Notes: generated from the sequence alone by a model not told the origin. 64,000 nucleotides of DNA from Glaciecola sp. KUL10 (GCF_003203515.1 NZ_BGNG01000002.1:1-64000); one strand, 5' to 3'. Counted from the first letter of the stretch, positions 1 through 8,075 are shown. Program-made: numbers and translations.

Positions 1-909
1 CTTGTGTGGAATAATCCGTTGAATGCGACTGATCCGAGTGGGTATGTTGCGCATTTCTTTGCGGCATGGGCAGTGAATCGGGCACAAGGGTATTTGATTG
101 GTCAAATTGCCACGGCCTTAAAAATAGCCTCATTTGTGAACACTGCGTTTGCGGTATACAACACCGCCAACTCGACTTTATCGGTAGCAAAGGCATACAC
201 TGCATGGAATGATGGTGCAGGCGGAGCGGTTTGGGGTAACCTGATAGGCGGCTTTGCTAAAAGCTGGGCGATGGGGGTTGGGAACAGTTGTGTTTCTGGC
301 GCGTGTGACTTTGGTTTTGATCCGTTTGGGGTTGATAGGTTGGGGGAGTTGTCGCATTCTGAGGTTTACTCTAGAGATTCAAAAGACGTGAGCGGTAGTA
401 AAGACAAGCGGTCGTCTCGTTCCAACAATGGCCTACCCCCTCGCCCAAGAAATTTGAGTGAAAAAGAGCAAGTTGAATTTGACTCTAAATTAAAAGATCT
501 TCGAAAGAATGCAAAAAGAGAAAACTTTAAGACGCACAAAGAGGCTGCGAAATGGCTTCATGACAATGTTCACGCACTTGCGTGGGAGTATGATATCGAA
601 ATTGGTGCAGATATACGTAGGACGCTTATCCTATCTGGAGAGGTAGTTAAGATTGGAGGGCTGTATACTCAAAACTACAGAAACTCTGTCAAAATATCAC
701 ATAGTCCAGATGCATTTGCAGAGTGGCACTCGCACGCAAAGATAAGTAGTGACTTCACCCATGGAGCGGATACGAAATGGGCAATCGACAATAATCGTCA
801 TGCTTATATTTCAACCGGTCATATAGGTGGAGGACCGAAAAATCAGCTAAGAGTGTTTTATCAAGGCAATATGTCTGAAATCTGTGGAGATAGGTGCGCT
901 ACTAAATGA
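1..909 (+). CDS. RHS/YD-repeat polymorphic toxin, C-terminal part with HxH (DUF4329/JAB-like) tip; 5' end outside window
   Basis: The frame is open from the first base, so the gene is cut by the window edge; the GTG at 4 is probably internal. The first residues, NNPLNATDPSGY, match the conserved end of the RHS core, after which the variable toxin tip begins. The tip has a small-residue-rich hydrophobic stretch, then a charged linker, then a domain with AEWHSHAKISSDFTHGAD about 60 residues from the end. That motif resembles the HxH...D metal site of DUF4329/JAB-like domains in polymorphic toxins. Members of this class are delivered by contact-dependent or type VI secretion and need a neighbouring immunity protein. 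The stop overlaps the start of the next gene (ATGA). RHS assignment is firm; toxin activity is inferred. Confidence 0.82.
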   Translation, partial: LVWNNPLNATDPSGYVAHFFAAWAVNRAQGYLIGQIATALKIASFVNTAFAVYNTANSTLSVAKAYTAWNDGAGGAVWGNLIGGFAKSWAMGVGNSCVSGACDFGFDPFGVDRLGELSHSEVYSRDSKDVSGSKDKRSSRSNNGLPPRPRNLSEKEQVEFDSKLKDLRKNAKRENFKTHKEAAKWLHDNVHALAWEYDIEIGADIRRTLILSGEVVKIGGLYTQNYRNSVKISHSPDAFAEWHSHAKISSDFTHGADTKWAIDNNRHAYISTGHIGGGPKNQLRVFYQGNMSEICGDRCATK

Positions 910-1613
910 AAAATTATTTTGTTTTTATCAGCTTGGTTTTTATGTATTTTAACTCTTGTTATAGTTGGGGAAATGAAGTTTCTGACTCAATTGTCGCCAA
1001 ATTTAAACCTGATTTAATTGAAGAATATAGATATATTCTGGAACATAAACGCCCTTCAAATTTACTGCCTTCCTTTATCAAAAAGGCCACTAAATATTGG
1101 GAACAGAGCTACAACAATAACGCCGTATCGCTCTCTAACAATCAATGTGTTTTTTGGATAGCTTTGTCGGAAATAACCTATCGTGTTAAATCTAATTTTT
1201 CAGGTGATTACATCGAGCAAATTGAGTTCCTTCACTCACTCCTTACCGAAGAGGTTCAATTTAAAGATGAATATAAAAATGTTTGCCAAGTGTGGATAAA
1301 CGAAAACATCGACATATCAATAATTGACTTCAAACAAGATAGCACTTTGTTTAGAGGGAAGTTAGTTGCATTAACCGGTGTGCTTTATATCCAAGAACAT
1401 GAAAATTTTAGTGCTTTATTTTTGACGAGTGAGCATTTTAAAGCTTTAGACTTAACGAATGCGATCATGATAGAAAACCCAGTAGATATTGATGCAAATT
1501 TACACGGTAAGTTAGTTCGAATTGAAGGACGGATATCTGTTTATGAGGATCCAGAAGAAGGTTTGACTAAAAATTATTTGTATTTTGGAAGAGTGATACA
1601 AACTTTCGAGTAG
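906..1613 (+). CDS. Putative immunity protein for the RHS tip; exported, unknown family
   Basis: A 235-residue protein starting MKNYFVFISLVFMYFNSCYS, a clear Sec signal peptide, so the product should act in the periplasm. I do not recognise a family. The C-terminal half (about 130-230) alternates beta-strand-like segments, including GKLVALTGVLYIQ and GKLVRIEGRISVY, suggestive of an OB-like fold. The start codon overlaps the stop of the upstream toxin gene by four bases, so the two are translationally coupled. That position is the standard location of immunity genes in RHS cassettes, and export would suit a toxin arriving in the periplasm. Function is inferred from context only. Confidence 0.6.
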   Translation: MKNYFVFISLVFMYFNSCYSWGNEVSDSIVAKFKPDLIEEYRYILEHKRPSNLLPSFIKKATKYWEQSYNNNAVSLSNNQCVFWIALSEITYRVKSNFSGDYIEQIEFLHSLLTEEVQFKDEYKNVCQVWINENIDISIIDFKQDSTLFRGKLVALTGVLYIQEHENFSALFLTSEHFKALDLTNAIMIENPVDIDANLHGKLVRIEGRISVYEDPEEGLTKNYLYFGRVIQTFE

Positions 1614-1681
1614 TCTAAAAGAGGCTAGGTTATCTGCTTCAGAAGCGGTTTTAAGTTTGCTTAGTGTTTGAGAATAGCACA

Positions 1682-1831
1682 CAAACCCACTTTGCATATG
1701 GGGTAGACACCACACGCTATAAACGCATCGATATAGATGCCCAAGGCGAGCAAAGCACCACATGGTATATCGGCAATGTCGAGTTTGTTGAAAAAGGCGC
1801 ATGCGCGCTTTCTTTTGAGATGCTTTTATAG
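1682..1831 (+). pseudogene. RHS core fragment (decayed)
   Basis: Translating from 1682 gives THFAYGVDTTRYKRID and then TTWYIGNVEFVEK, the characteristic RHS core pattern (tyrosine-rich Y-G-x-D-x-x-R-Y-K-R followed by W-Y-I-G-N-x-E). There is no start codon. The RHS similarity ends at about 1800 and the frame runs into a stop at 1829-1831. It is a displaced piece of a second RHS gene, not an expressed ORF. The sequence just before it (1614-1681) shows nothing else recognisable. Confidence 0.72.
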
Positions 1832-1855
1832 ATCCCAATTAATAATTTACCAATT

Positions 1856-3313
1856 CTAAGCTGGCAAAAATAGATCGTTTAAAGTGACTACTAGTGGATT
1901 TAGCTCGTTGAAATGTTCGTTTTTAGTAACGCCTTCAGCTGTAACGAGAATGAACCTAACATTATATTTATTGCCAGTTTGCTCATTAAAAACCACTCGT
2001 TTATTTATTAGCTCTTTTTTGTAGCTCTCGCTAATTGTAAACAGGCCGTCATAGTATTTACACTCAATGATTTCAATATTTCGACTCCGCCCTTCATGAC
2101 TGAGTAATAAGTCTATTTGAGCGCCTTTTTCTTGTTTGTTTTTGGCCCTGTACGACCAGTAATGACTTGATGTGGGTATTCCGCTTATGCCAATAGCCGC
2201 CTTTATCTGTTTTACATGGGCGTGGCATAATTTTTCAAATGTATATCCTGACCATATTGCGTACTCCTGAGAGTTAGATGATTTTTCCCAGTCGTTAGTT
2301 TTATTTTTTCCTGCCATCCAACGATTATGAAAATATGAAAAAAAGTCTGTCGCTACGTAGATATTTTCTCGGCTAACGTTACCAAATTTTGAGTATTCTG
2401 TGATGAAACCTGAACCTAGCAGCTCTTCTATTGTTTTGGCTATATGCCCATTGGAAACTTTAAGTTTATTGGCTAAATCTGATTTAGTAAGTCCACTCCA
2501 TCTATCAGTTAACGCAGTCATTACTTTATAGTGATATTCAGGGTGCCTGAATAATGAATGGTATAGCTCCTCGTACTCTCCTTGAAGCAGTGCATGTTTA
2601 GCAAAACATATCTCTTGTATGGCCTGTTGAGGAGTACAAGAACGATTTAATTCAGTGAGATATTTAGCAACCCCACCAACTGCCATATATATATTTGCAA
2701 CGGCTTTATTGTTATAGTGATTGAAGCCATTAGCCTCTAAGAATCGCTTGGTATCGAAAAGGTCAAATTGCTCCATTGGGAGTTTGCGGGTTATCCTGTT
2801 GTGTAGAGGGCCTTTGTTTTTCACGACCTTCTTAAGCATGTATGAAGCGGCAGAGCCACAGACAACTAATGAGAACCCTCGCCGCCTAGATACATACTTA
2901 TTCCAAAACTCTCCTATCTCAGCAAGCAAGCCAGATCTTTGTGTATCCATCCAAGGTAATTCATCTATGAATATCACTAACGTTTCATTTTGTGGAAAAT
3001 TATCAAGACATTCTCTTAATATTTCAAAAGCATCAAACCAATCTTCAGCTTTTCGTCCTTTGAATGCAGGGTTAAATCGGGCGATTTCAGCCAAGAATGC
3101 TTTGATCTGAGTTCTTTTTGGTTGCTCGAAGCGTCCCGTAAATTCTATGTATTTTATTTTTTCTTTGCTGCAAAAGTGGAGAATAGTTTCTGTTTTACCG
3201 ATTCTACGGCGGCCAAACAACGCTATAAATGACGAAGAGATATTGTTTATTTGCTCTTTTAAGGCTTTTAGCTCTGTTTCTCTGCCTACAAACTTAGTAA
3301 CCATTATTTCCAT
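1856..3313 (-). CDS. Archaeal-type/DUF234-like ATPase with winged helix and PD-(D/E)XK-like C-terminus
   Basis: About 485 residues. The N-terminal P-loop ATPase has a Walker A site GRRRIGKTE near residue 35, a Walker B site LVIFIDELPWMD and a sensor-like VVCGSAASY. The middle contains a winged-helix stretch (LTKSDLANKLKVSNGHIAKT) and the C-terminus carries IDLLL followed by IEIIECKYYDG, which fits the D...ExK core of PD-(D/E)XK nucleases found in DUF234-type ATPases. The start is taken at 3313 (MEIMVTKFVGRE) because the longer frame runs through an operator-like repeat and adds an unconserved-looking leader; 3304 is also possible. Such proteins are found in archaea and scattered bacteria and their role is not established. 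Four copies of a motif lie immediately upstream. Confidence 0.75.
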   Translation of the reverse strand: MEIMVTKFVGRETELKALKEQINNISSSFIALFGRRRIGKTETILHFCSKEKIKYIEFTGRFEQPKRTQIKAFLAEIARFNPAFKGRKAEDWFDAFEILRECLDNFPQNETLVIFIDELPWMDTQRSGLLAEIGEFWNKYVSRRRGFSLVVCGSAASYMLKKVVKNKGPLHNRITRKLPMEQFDLFDTKRFLEANGFNHYNNKAVANIYMAVGGVAKYLTELNRSCTPQQAIQEICFAKHALLQGEYEELYHSLFRHPEYHYKVMTALTDRWSGLTKSDLANKLKVSNGHIAKTIEELLGSGFITEYSKFGNVSRENIYVATDFFSYFHNRWMAGKNKTNDWEKSSNSQEYAIWSGYTFEKLCHAHVKQIKAAIGISGIPTSSHYWSYRAKNKQEKGAQIDLLLSHEGRSRNIEIIECKYYDGLFTISESYKKELINKRVVFNEQTGNKYNVRFILVTAEGVTKNEHFNELNPLVVTLNDLFLPA

Positions 3314-3320
3314 CACCTTT

Positions 3321-3442
3321 GAGATTACGAAATATCTATAAAAAATATTAGGGTATTTCGCAATCTTAAAGCATTCCCCTAGTAACAAACAAGTTGAGAT
3401 TGCGAAATAAGCCTGCTAAATTCCGCTTTATTTCGCATTCTC
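3321..3442 (-). promoter_or_regulatory. Four-copy operator-like motif GAGATTGCGAAATA upstream of the ATPase gene
   Basis: Copies lie at 3321-3335 (plus orientation), 3353-3367 (minus), 3396-3410 (plus) and 3429-3442 (minus). Each differs from the consensus GAGATTGCGAAATA by at most one or two bases. They form two inverted pairs with spacers of 17 and 18 bases. The innermost copy ends about 8 bases upstream of the chosen start codon. The arrangement suggests an autoregulatory operator, possibly bound by the gene's own winged helix. It could instead be a recombination or nuclease recognition site. Confidence 0.6.
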
Positions 3443-3547
3443 AGAAATAAAAGGGGTCAGTGTTAATTAATCATACATTTTGTTGGTTATTTTTCCGATA
3501 CCCTGAGGCGGCGTCGTTTTAGCGTTATTGAGCGATCTTTTTTATGT

Positions 3548-3661
3548 TAACCCGAATTTCTTAAACGAGATTCGGGTTACTTAAGAACATTTTGTCTAAA
3601 GATGGTTTCACCTAGAGCGCTTCACGCGCAACTATCTACCTTTTTATATAGATAGTTGCGC
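3548..3661. repeat. Two intergenic hairpins downstream of hipA
   Basis: Two perfect inverted repeats occupy the gap between hipA and the ATPase gene. The first has 10-base arms TAACCCGAAT (3548-3557) and ATTCGGGTTA (3570-3579). The second has 13-base arms GCGCAACTATCTA (3626-3638) and TAGATAGTTGCGC (3649-3661). Neither has a good T-tract on the minus strand, so they are weak terminator candidates for the hip operon or remnants of a mobile element. Apart from these and the operator array the 3314-3730 gap shows no gene. Confidence 0.45.
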
Positions 3662-3730
3662 ACTAAGGGAGTGTTTGAACATTTACTGGTCAATCAGTGT
3701 TTAAGCATAAAATCCAAGGTTGTGATTATT

Positions 3731-4983
3731 CTATACTCTAAATGCTTCTTGCATTCCAAGTTGCTCTTGCCTGCTAATACCAATATCAGAAGCAACAGCT
3801 TCCCAGTTTTTCGCTGAGTGCATCACTTCGTCATAGATTTTCTTAGCCTCAGAGTCTTTCAAGTTAAAGTAGTCAGCGACACTAAATGCCAAACCATAAT
3901 CTAGCTCATTTGACATGTCATCTATGTTTAGGTGTAAGCCGGTCTTATCAATAGACGGGTTTAAATCATAAGCAGGTGACAGTGCCCATCCTTTTTTGTC
4001 AGTAAGAAGCCGTGATTTCGTAGATGGTCATCGGTATTAGATACAGCAATATTAAACACAATACGGCGCCACAGCTGCGCTAAATCTTTTTGAGTTTGCG
4101 AGCCGTTGATAGTTAGGAATTCTGCTAGCTCTAAGTAACCTGCATCTTCTGTTTCGCCCCTGCCGTCATAGTACTGAAGCTGAGTCATAGCTGATGAAAA
4201 ATGTATTCGCTGACCTTTATCTCGGTCAAATCGTTTAGTGATAAACGTATGATGAGTAGAGTTAAACTTCTGAATATCACATGGATACATGTCAACGCCA
4301 GCATCAAGGGCTAGCTTATGGCAGACCATTTCCCAAGCGCCGACATCTGTAGTGTCGTTACTATTGGGAAACTTGGCTATCCATAAATCATTATTGTCAT
4401 CGTGCACACATGCTTTAGGGCGAGCACCACCTAATGAAGAGCCCGGCGCAATGAGCATGCTTAACCAACGGTAATACTCGTCACTATCAGTGTTTTCATC
4501 GCTTTCGATCATCATTGAGGCATACTCTAGTTGTTTAAGTGACGCCATTGGTGGTGCAGCATACTCAGCATTATCATCTAAGAAATTGCCCTCTGGGGAT
4601 GTTTTGAATCGTAAACCTCCCATCCGATATGAATCATGAACACCAAGTAAATAATCCATGGCAGTCATTCTTGCGGTTTCTCTGTGGCCATTTTTGAAAT
4701 CGAGAGCTGCACGCCGTTTCATTAATAACTCGCCCCAACGGTCTGGGCAAGAATCTAGAAACACGCGGAAGTTTTTATCACTTCTATCGTTATAATGCTC
4801 TCCCGAAGTTAATGCTAGTGACGGGTCGAGCTGCATGCGAAACGGAGACGTTAAAAAATCACTATCGTATTCAAAGCTAAATACGCCACCTCGTGATGTT
4901 TCCTGAAATAAAAGGTGGCCAGCTAAAATAGGCGCTTTTATTGGAAACCAAGAAGCATAAACTTCAGCCGTTACTCGACTCAT
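3731..4983 (-). pseudogene. hipA: HipA-family serine/threonine kinase toxin, split by a -1 frameshift
   Basis: The first frame (4983-3961) encodes 340 residues of a HipA-like kinase, including LIAPGSSLGGARPKA and the catalytic loop SNTDDHLRNHGF. It then reads HCHLLMI and stops. The -1 frame continues without interruption from 3990 to 3731 with the conserved HipA sequence GWALSPAYDLNPS and about 85 further residues, giving 417 residues in all, close to usual HipA length. The switch occurs at the minus-strand heptamer A AAA AAG (3991-3997), phased exactly as in known slippery sites. Either a one-base deletion in an A-run broke the gene, or the ribosome shifts frame. HipA kinases phosphorylate targets such as glutamyl-tRNA synthetase and cause dormancy. 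The gene overlaps hipB by four bases. Confidence 0.8.
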
Positions 4984-5291
4984 CGCTTTTTCTCCAATAA
5001 CTTCATGTCTTGAAGTTTACTGCCCAATTCATCATGCCCGGCCATGTCTGCAAAGTTACTTTCCATGCCGAATACCGCCATCACTTTTAAGTAAGCGCCA
5101 ATAGCAACACCAGGGTCGCCGTTGAATACTCTAGTGATGGTCTTAGGATCTAAGCCTGTACGTTCTGCTACCAATGACTTGGTGAATTCTCGGCGTTTCA
5201 TAGCCAGAAATAGATCTTCACCAAAAGTGGTGAGGATCTTCTTTTGTTTAGGAAACAGTTTTTTGTGGCCAGCTACACTTGCCATACTCAA
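4980..5291 (-). CDS. hipB: HipB-like antitoxin, XRE-family helix-turn-helix
   Basis: A 103-residue protein with a helix-turn-helix at about residues 38-65 (KSLVAERTGLDPKTITRVF), typical of Cro/C1-type antitoxins. It directly precedes hipA, with which it overlaps by four bases, the standard antitoxin-first arrangement. HipB proteins neutralise HipA and repress the operon through repeated operators; matching repeats lie just upstream (5299-5438). The C-terminal 20 residues are lysine-rich. Confidence 0.85.
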   Translation of the reverse strand: MSMASVAGHKKLFPKQKKILTTFGEDLFLAMKRREFTKSLVAERTGLDPKTITRVFNGDPGVAIGAYLKVMAVFGMESNFADMAGHDELGSKLQDMKLLEKKR

Positions 5292-5298
5292 CTCACTA

Positions 5299-5438
5299 GG
5301 GATTATTTTCCCATAACATATATTTTAATGTGGATAATTATCCCTTAAAAATAAAATTATTCAAGTTTGGGCTTTAAAGCATTTGTTTTTCGTGGGTATA
5401 ATTATCCCGATAATTGGTTGTAATGTGGAAAATTATCC
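5299..5438 (-). promoter_or_regulatory. hipBA operator repeats, GGATAATTATCC type
   Basis: A perfect 12-base palindrome GGATAATTATCC sits at 5332-5343. Related sites are GGGATTATTTTCCC (5299-5312), GGGTATAATTATCCC (5394-5408) and GGAAAATTATCC (5427-5438). The first is directly before the hipB start codon. E. coli HipB binds repeated TATCC/GGATA half-sites in its own promoter, and these repeats carry the same half-sites with a shorter spacing. An autoregulatory role is inferred. Confidence 0.65.
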
Positions 5439-5448
5439 TTTTCGTTAA

Positions 5449-5847
5449 CTTTGTTTTCAAAAAAAAATAAAAGAGAAAAAAGATGGTTTTTGGGAAGAAT
5501 TATTCAACGATGACAATGACAGAGAATACTTTTACGACGACTTAACTGTTGGTAAAGATCGCAGTATCAAAATTAGCGGTTTTGGCTCTGTTGCGGGCTT
5601 TCATACACACCCTGGTGGCACGCCTTACTTCTCCAATAGCTCGGTGGTAAAGGAGGGGTCAGGTGACGTAGGGTGGGTCAAAGCTCATAGGCAACCACTT
5701 TATATGTCTTACAGAGATCAGAATGGGCTTAATTTTAAAGTATGTAACATAAACTCAAATAGATGTAGCAGCACTTTTGAAGCAGAGATTCCTCAAGGTG
5801 GTTTCAGAGGATTTACTTATGGTATCGAGGGAGAAGCCATTCGATGA
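5449..5847 (+). pseudogene. Orphan polymorphic-toxin tip with HTHPGG motif, no start
   Basis: The frame is open from 5449 but has no plausible start or RBS until a GTG at 5644, which falls inside the domain. The translation includes the segment SVAGFHTHPGGTPYFS and later SGDVGWV and QPLYMSYRDQNG, a JAB/DUF4329-like HxH domain as in the RHS tip at the beginning of the window. The stop overlaps the next start codon (ATGA). This is the layout of an RHS orphan tip: a displaced toxin end that kept its immunity gene and could be recombined back onto an RHS core. Its 5' side abuts the hip promoter, so it is probably not expressed as a protein now. Confidence 0.65.
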
Positions 5848-6362
5848 AACGTTTTATTAGCACATTAGTTGTTGCATTTAGTTTGATTTTCTTAGCATCC
5901 TGTCAACAACACAACTTTAGCACCAAAGATCGTTTTTTCAGTGCCAGAGCAATCGAAGTTTGCGAGGATGCAATCAGAGAGAAAAGCCCAAGCTATCGAG
6001 CTCATGAAAGGTTTAATAGTCCATTACGAACTGCGACTTTTATTTATTCAAACGTTAATCCATACATAAAAATCAAAATTGGTTTGCTACCACAAAGTAT
6101 TGAGAATCCTCCCCCACTTATCAGTAGTGATTATGCATTTTTTTGTAGCTTAGATATCGGTGACGCGCCTCAAATTATTTCGTTAGTTGGTCCTGATGGG
6201 CCAAATTCGAATGGCTTGGAGACCTATGTTGACAATATAGACCAAGCATATATCGACGAATTCGAGAAATATAAAGCTTATATAATGAGTGGTGGCGAAG
6301 AACAACTTAAGAGGTTTACGTTTGTAATTAAAAATGGAGAGTGGGTTCCTATTGAGGAATAG
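5844..6362 (+). CDS. Putative immunity lipoprotein of the orphan toxin tip
   Basis: 172 residues with an N-terminal lipoprotein signal (MKRFISTLVVAFSLIFLASC, lipobox LASC). The mature part has no family I recognise. It begins on the stop codon of the HTHPGG toxin fragment, mirroring the pair at 1-1613. By that context it is a periplasmic immunity protein. If the toxin fragment is silent, the gene may still protect against sister cells carrying the toxin. Confidence 0.6.
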   Translation: MKRFISTLVVAFSLIFLASCQQHNFSTKDRFFSARAIEVCEDAIREKSPSYRAHERFNSPLRTATFIYSNVNPYIKIKIGLLPQSIENPPPLISSDYAFFCSLDIGDAPQIISLVGPDGPNSNGLETYVDNIDQAYIDEFEKYKAYIMSGGEEQLKRFTFVIKNGEWVPIEE

Positions 6363-6644
6363 TATTTTAAGATCAGTTTAGTTAAGTGGGTTAGAGCTAA
6401 TTCAACTAGACGGAAAATAGCGTTATTCAGCGATTGGAAGCACGATATTACACATGTAAATCGATTCTACAACCAATATGGTTATCACTATGCAAGTCAA
6501 AGTGGTTTTGTTATTCGCTATGTTCAAGAATTTCCTGGCCATGCCGATTTACCCACTACTCAACGATATGTGAACGTAAGTGCGGCGAAGTTGAGAGGAG
6601 TGTATGACAAAACGCACTTAGCAGCGGTAATGCACGATAATTAA
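6363..6644 (+). pseudogene. Tyrosine recombinase (integrase) C-terminal remnant
   Basis: The frame that continues past the stop of the lipoprotein gene contains VQEFPGHADLPTTQRYVNVS followed by AAKLRGVYDKTHLAA. This is the end of the XerC/D-type catalytic domain: GH box, TTQRY with the nucleophilic tyrosine, and a C-terminal helix. Only this tail is present; the part before about 6510 is not recognisable and there is no start. It marks a past integration or a truncated mobile element. Confidence 0.6.
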
Positions 6645-6809
6645 ATATACTTGACTATTGCAAAGGATATGTTCAATATTGTACTCATAGCGTGTACTTA
6701 ATTATCGCGTTTAGGATGCAGCAGACATGTGAAAGCATGACATTCCATTACCTATATGGTCGAGGCGGTGCCGGTAAAGATGTTCTGAATACCAAGTTAA
6801 TTCTTGGCG

Positions 6810-6836
6810 AAGGCTCCCTGAAGGGGGCCTTTGTTA
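6810..6836. terminator. Hairpin terminator candidate
   Basis: Stem AAGGCTCCC / GGGGGCCTT with loop TGAA, nine base pairs including one T-G pair, followed by a short T-containing run. It lies between the integrase remnant and the end of the minus-strand gene at 6850 and could serve both directions. Confidence 0.45.
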
Positions 6837-6849
6837 CATCTGGGGTTTG

Positions 6850-7410
6850 TTAATTGGCAGGCTTCGGTAGTTTTTTATTCTTCAATAACGCCCAAGCAAT
6901 TTTTTCAAACTTCACTTTTTTGATTTTACCTAAGCCCTTCTCAAGCAAATAGGCACTTTCAACATGTAGCCTTAACTTTTTTTGGCTACGAAAAACTGAA
7001 AATACTATCTGGTAAACAATTTCATTGCCTTGCCCGTCTGTAAACGTTGCGCTGCAATAATTGTCGTAACCGCCATGGTATACAAACTGCTCGGGAAGCG
7101 TTCTAATTATCTGCGGTAGGCTTTTGGACAAATTGTAGCGACCAATATGAAAGGCTCGCCTATCTTTGGGGGAAGGGTATTGCAAAGCTGGATTAGAAGC
7201 ATTGTTGCCAGAAGGCTCGTCTTTAGTAAAACAATGATGTGAATAAGTAATATAGAACTTATAAATAACGCTTGCTTGTTTACTGTCTTGGTAAGTGACT
7301 AATTCAGCATCAAGGTGAGCAAGGCAAAATACCTCACCCGTCACATGAGTATGTGGCGACCAAGACTGCACTTCATTATCTGCTAAATTAAATTTTTTCT
7401 TTGCTGTCAT
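6850..7410 (-). CDS. Conserved hypothetical protein with YSHHCFT motif, island-associated type
   Basis: 186 residues, no signal peptide or membrane segment. Recognisable features are YITYSHHCFTKDE near residue 55, an RRAFHIGRYNLSKSLP segment and HVESAYLL near residue 155. Proteins with this SHHCFT signature and the same layout are, from memory, common unknowns in proteobacterial genomic islands; I know of no assigned function. It stands alone in the decayed accessory region. Confidence 0.65.
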   Translation of the reverse strand: MTAKKKFNLADNEVQSWSPHTHVTGEVFCLAHLDAELVTYQDSKQASVIYKFYITYSHHCFTKDEPSGNNASNPALQYPSPKDRRAFHIGRYNLSKSLPQIIRTLPEQFVYHGGYDNYCSATFTDGQGNEIVYQIVFSVFRSQKKLRLHVESAYLLEKGLGKIKKVKFEKIAWALLKNKKLPKPAN

Positions 7411-7509
7411 GCTATCTAGTTCATCGATTTGAAAACGTATTTTTCGTTAATAGAGATCTACTACACAAGGGCTTGAATAGTTGATATGGTAAATCCGACT
7501 AAGTGGTAT

Positions 7510-7614
7510 TTAGCTCGATTAATTCATATGACTGGCCGCATTTACGCCCCTTTCTTGGGCAGGTTTATGTCAGCTGACCGCATATTCAGGCAGCGACGAA
7601 TGCTCAGAGTTTGA
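7510..7614 (+). pseudogene. RHS core-end fragment
   Basis: The translation LIHMTGRIYAPFLGRFMSAD matches the conserved RHS motif L-I-H-M-N-G-R-x-Y-D-P-x-L-G-R-F-x-S-A-D that lies shortly before the toxin tip; the usual aspartate is alanine here. The frame then hits a stop at 7612. There is no start. This piece would normally lie about 100 residues after the core piece found at 1682-1831, so the two may be halves of one broken RHS gene. Confidence 0.7.
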
Positions 7615-7688
7615 ATCGGTATTCGCTTTTGTTACAACAAAAATTGTTAATCTAATTGAACGTGATTATACTTCGGTTTATCAACTGA

Positions 7689-7977
7689 CCCATTTTCCAC
7701 GCGCGGCATTACGACCCCTGGAAACTTAAAGAAAAGCAAACAGATGTCAACACTGCGGTGGAAGCACTTTATCATGTATTAACCGATACTTCGCTTGAAC
7801 ATATTGTCTTTATTACCAACGACACAGATATAGCCCTAGTGCTGAACAAAATTAGTAGATGGGCTTCCTAAGTTGCAAGATCTTCCCATAAATCTAGTGA
7901 ATGATGCCAAAACAGCTGCTGATGTTTTGGTTCACGCCCAAGCTTATGTAAAGTATATCGAGTCTAAAAGAAGCTGA
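7689..7977 (+). pseudogene. NYN-domain (PIN-like) protein remnant
   Basis: The frame from 7689 gives KEKQTDVNTAVEALYHVL and HIVFITNDTDIALVLNKI, matching the LabA/NYN nuclease pattern (K-x-x-D-V-x-x-A and a later D-x-D-I/F). It stops at 7869-7871, and a second frame (LPINLVNDAKTAADVLVHAQ) continues in the same style to 7977, implying a frameshift. The N-terminal part is missing. The gap 7411-8353 otherwise holds only the RHS fragment above, the octamer repeat below and nothing else I can name. Confidence 0.55.
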
Positions 7978-8075
7978 GAGTACTAAATAAATACCGCCCC
8001 GAGACAATGTTCCATAAATATGAACGGGCGGGTGTATGATATTTAATGGCCCCTTAACGAAATACATTACACTCA

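Noticed and set aside
3443-3480. AAAAGGGGTCAGT string typical near some REP-associated transposase genes
   Set aside because: No Y1 transposase or REP pair is present here; the string alone is not enough.
5644-5847. 67-codon gene starting at a GTG
   Set aside because: The GTG is inside the HTHPGG domain, which starts in the same frame about 60 codons earlier without any start codon.
6810-6836. Integron attC site after the integrase tail
   Set aside because: The hairpin lacks the R/L box core of attC and the recombinase tail is of XerC/D type without the integron-specific region visible.
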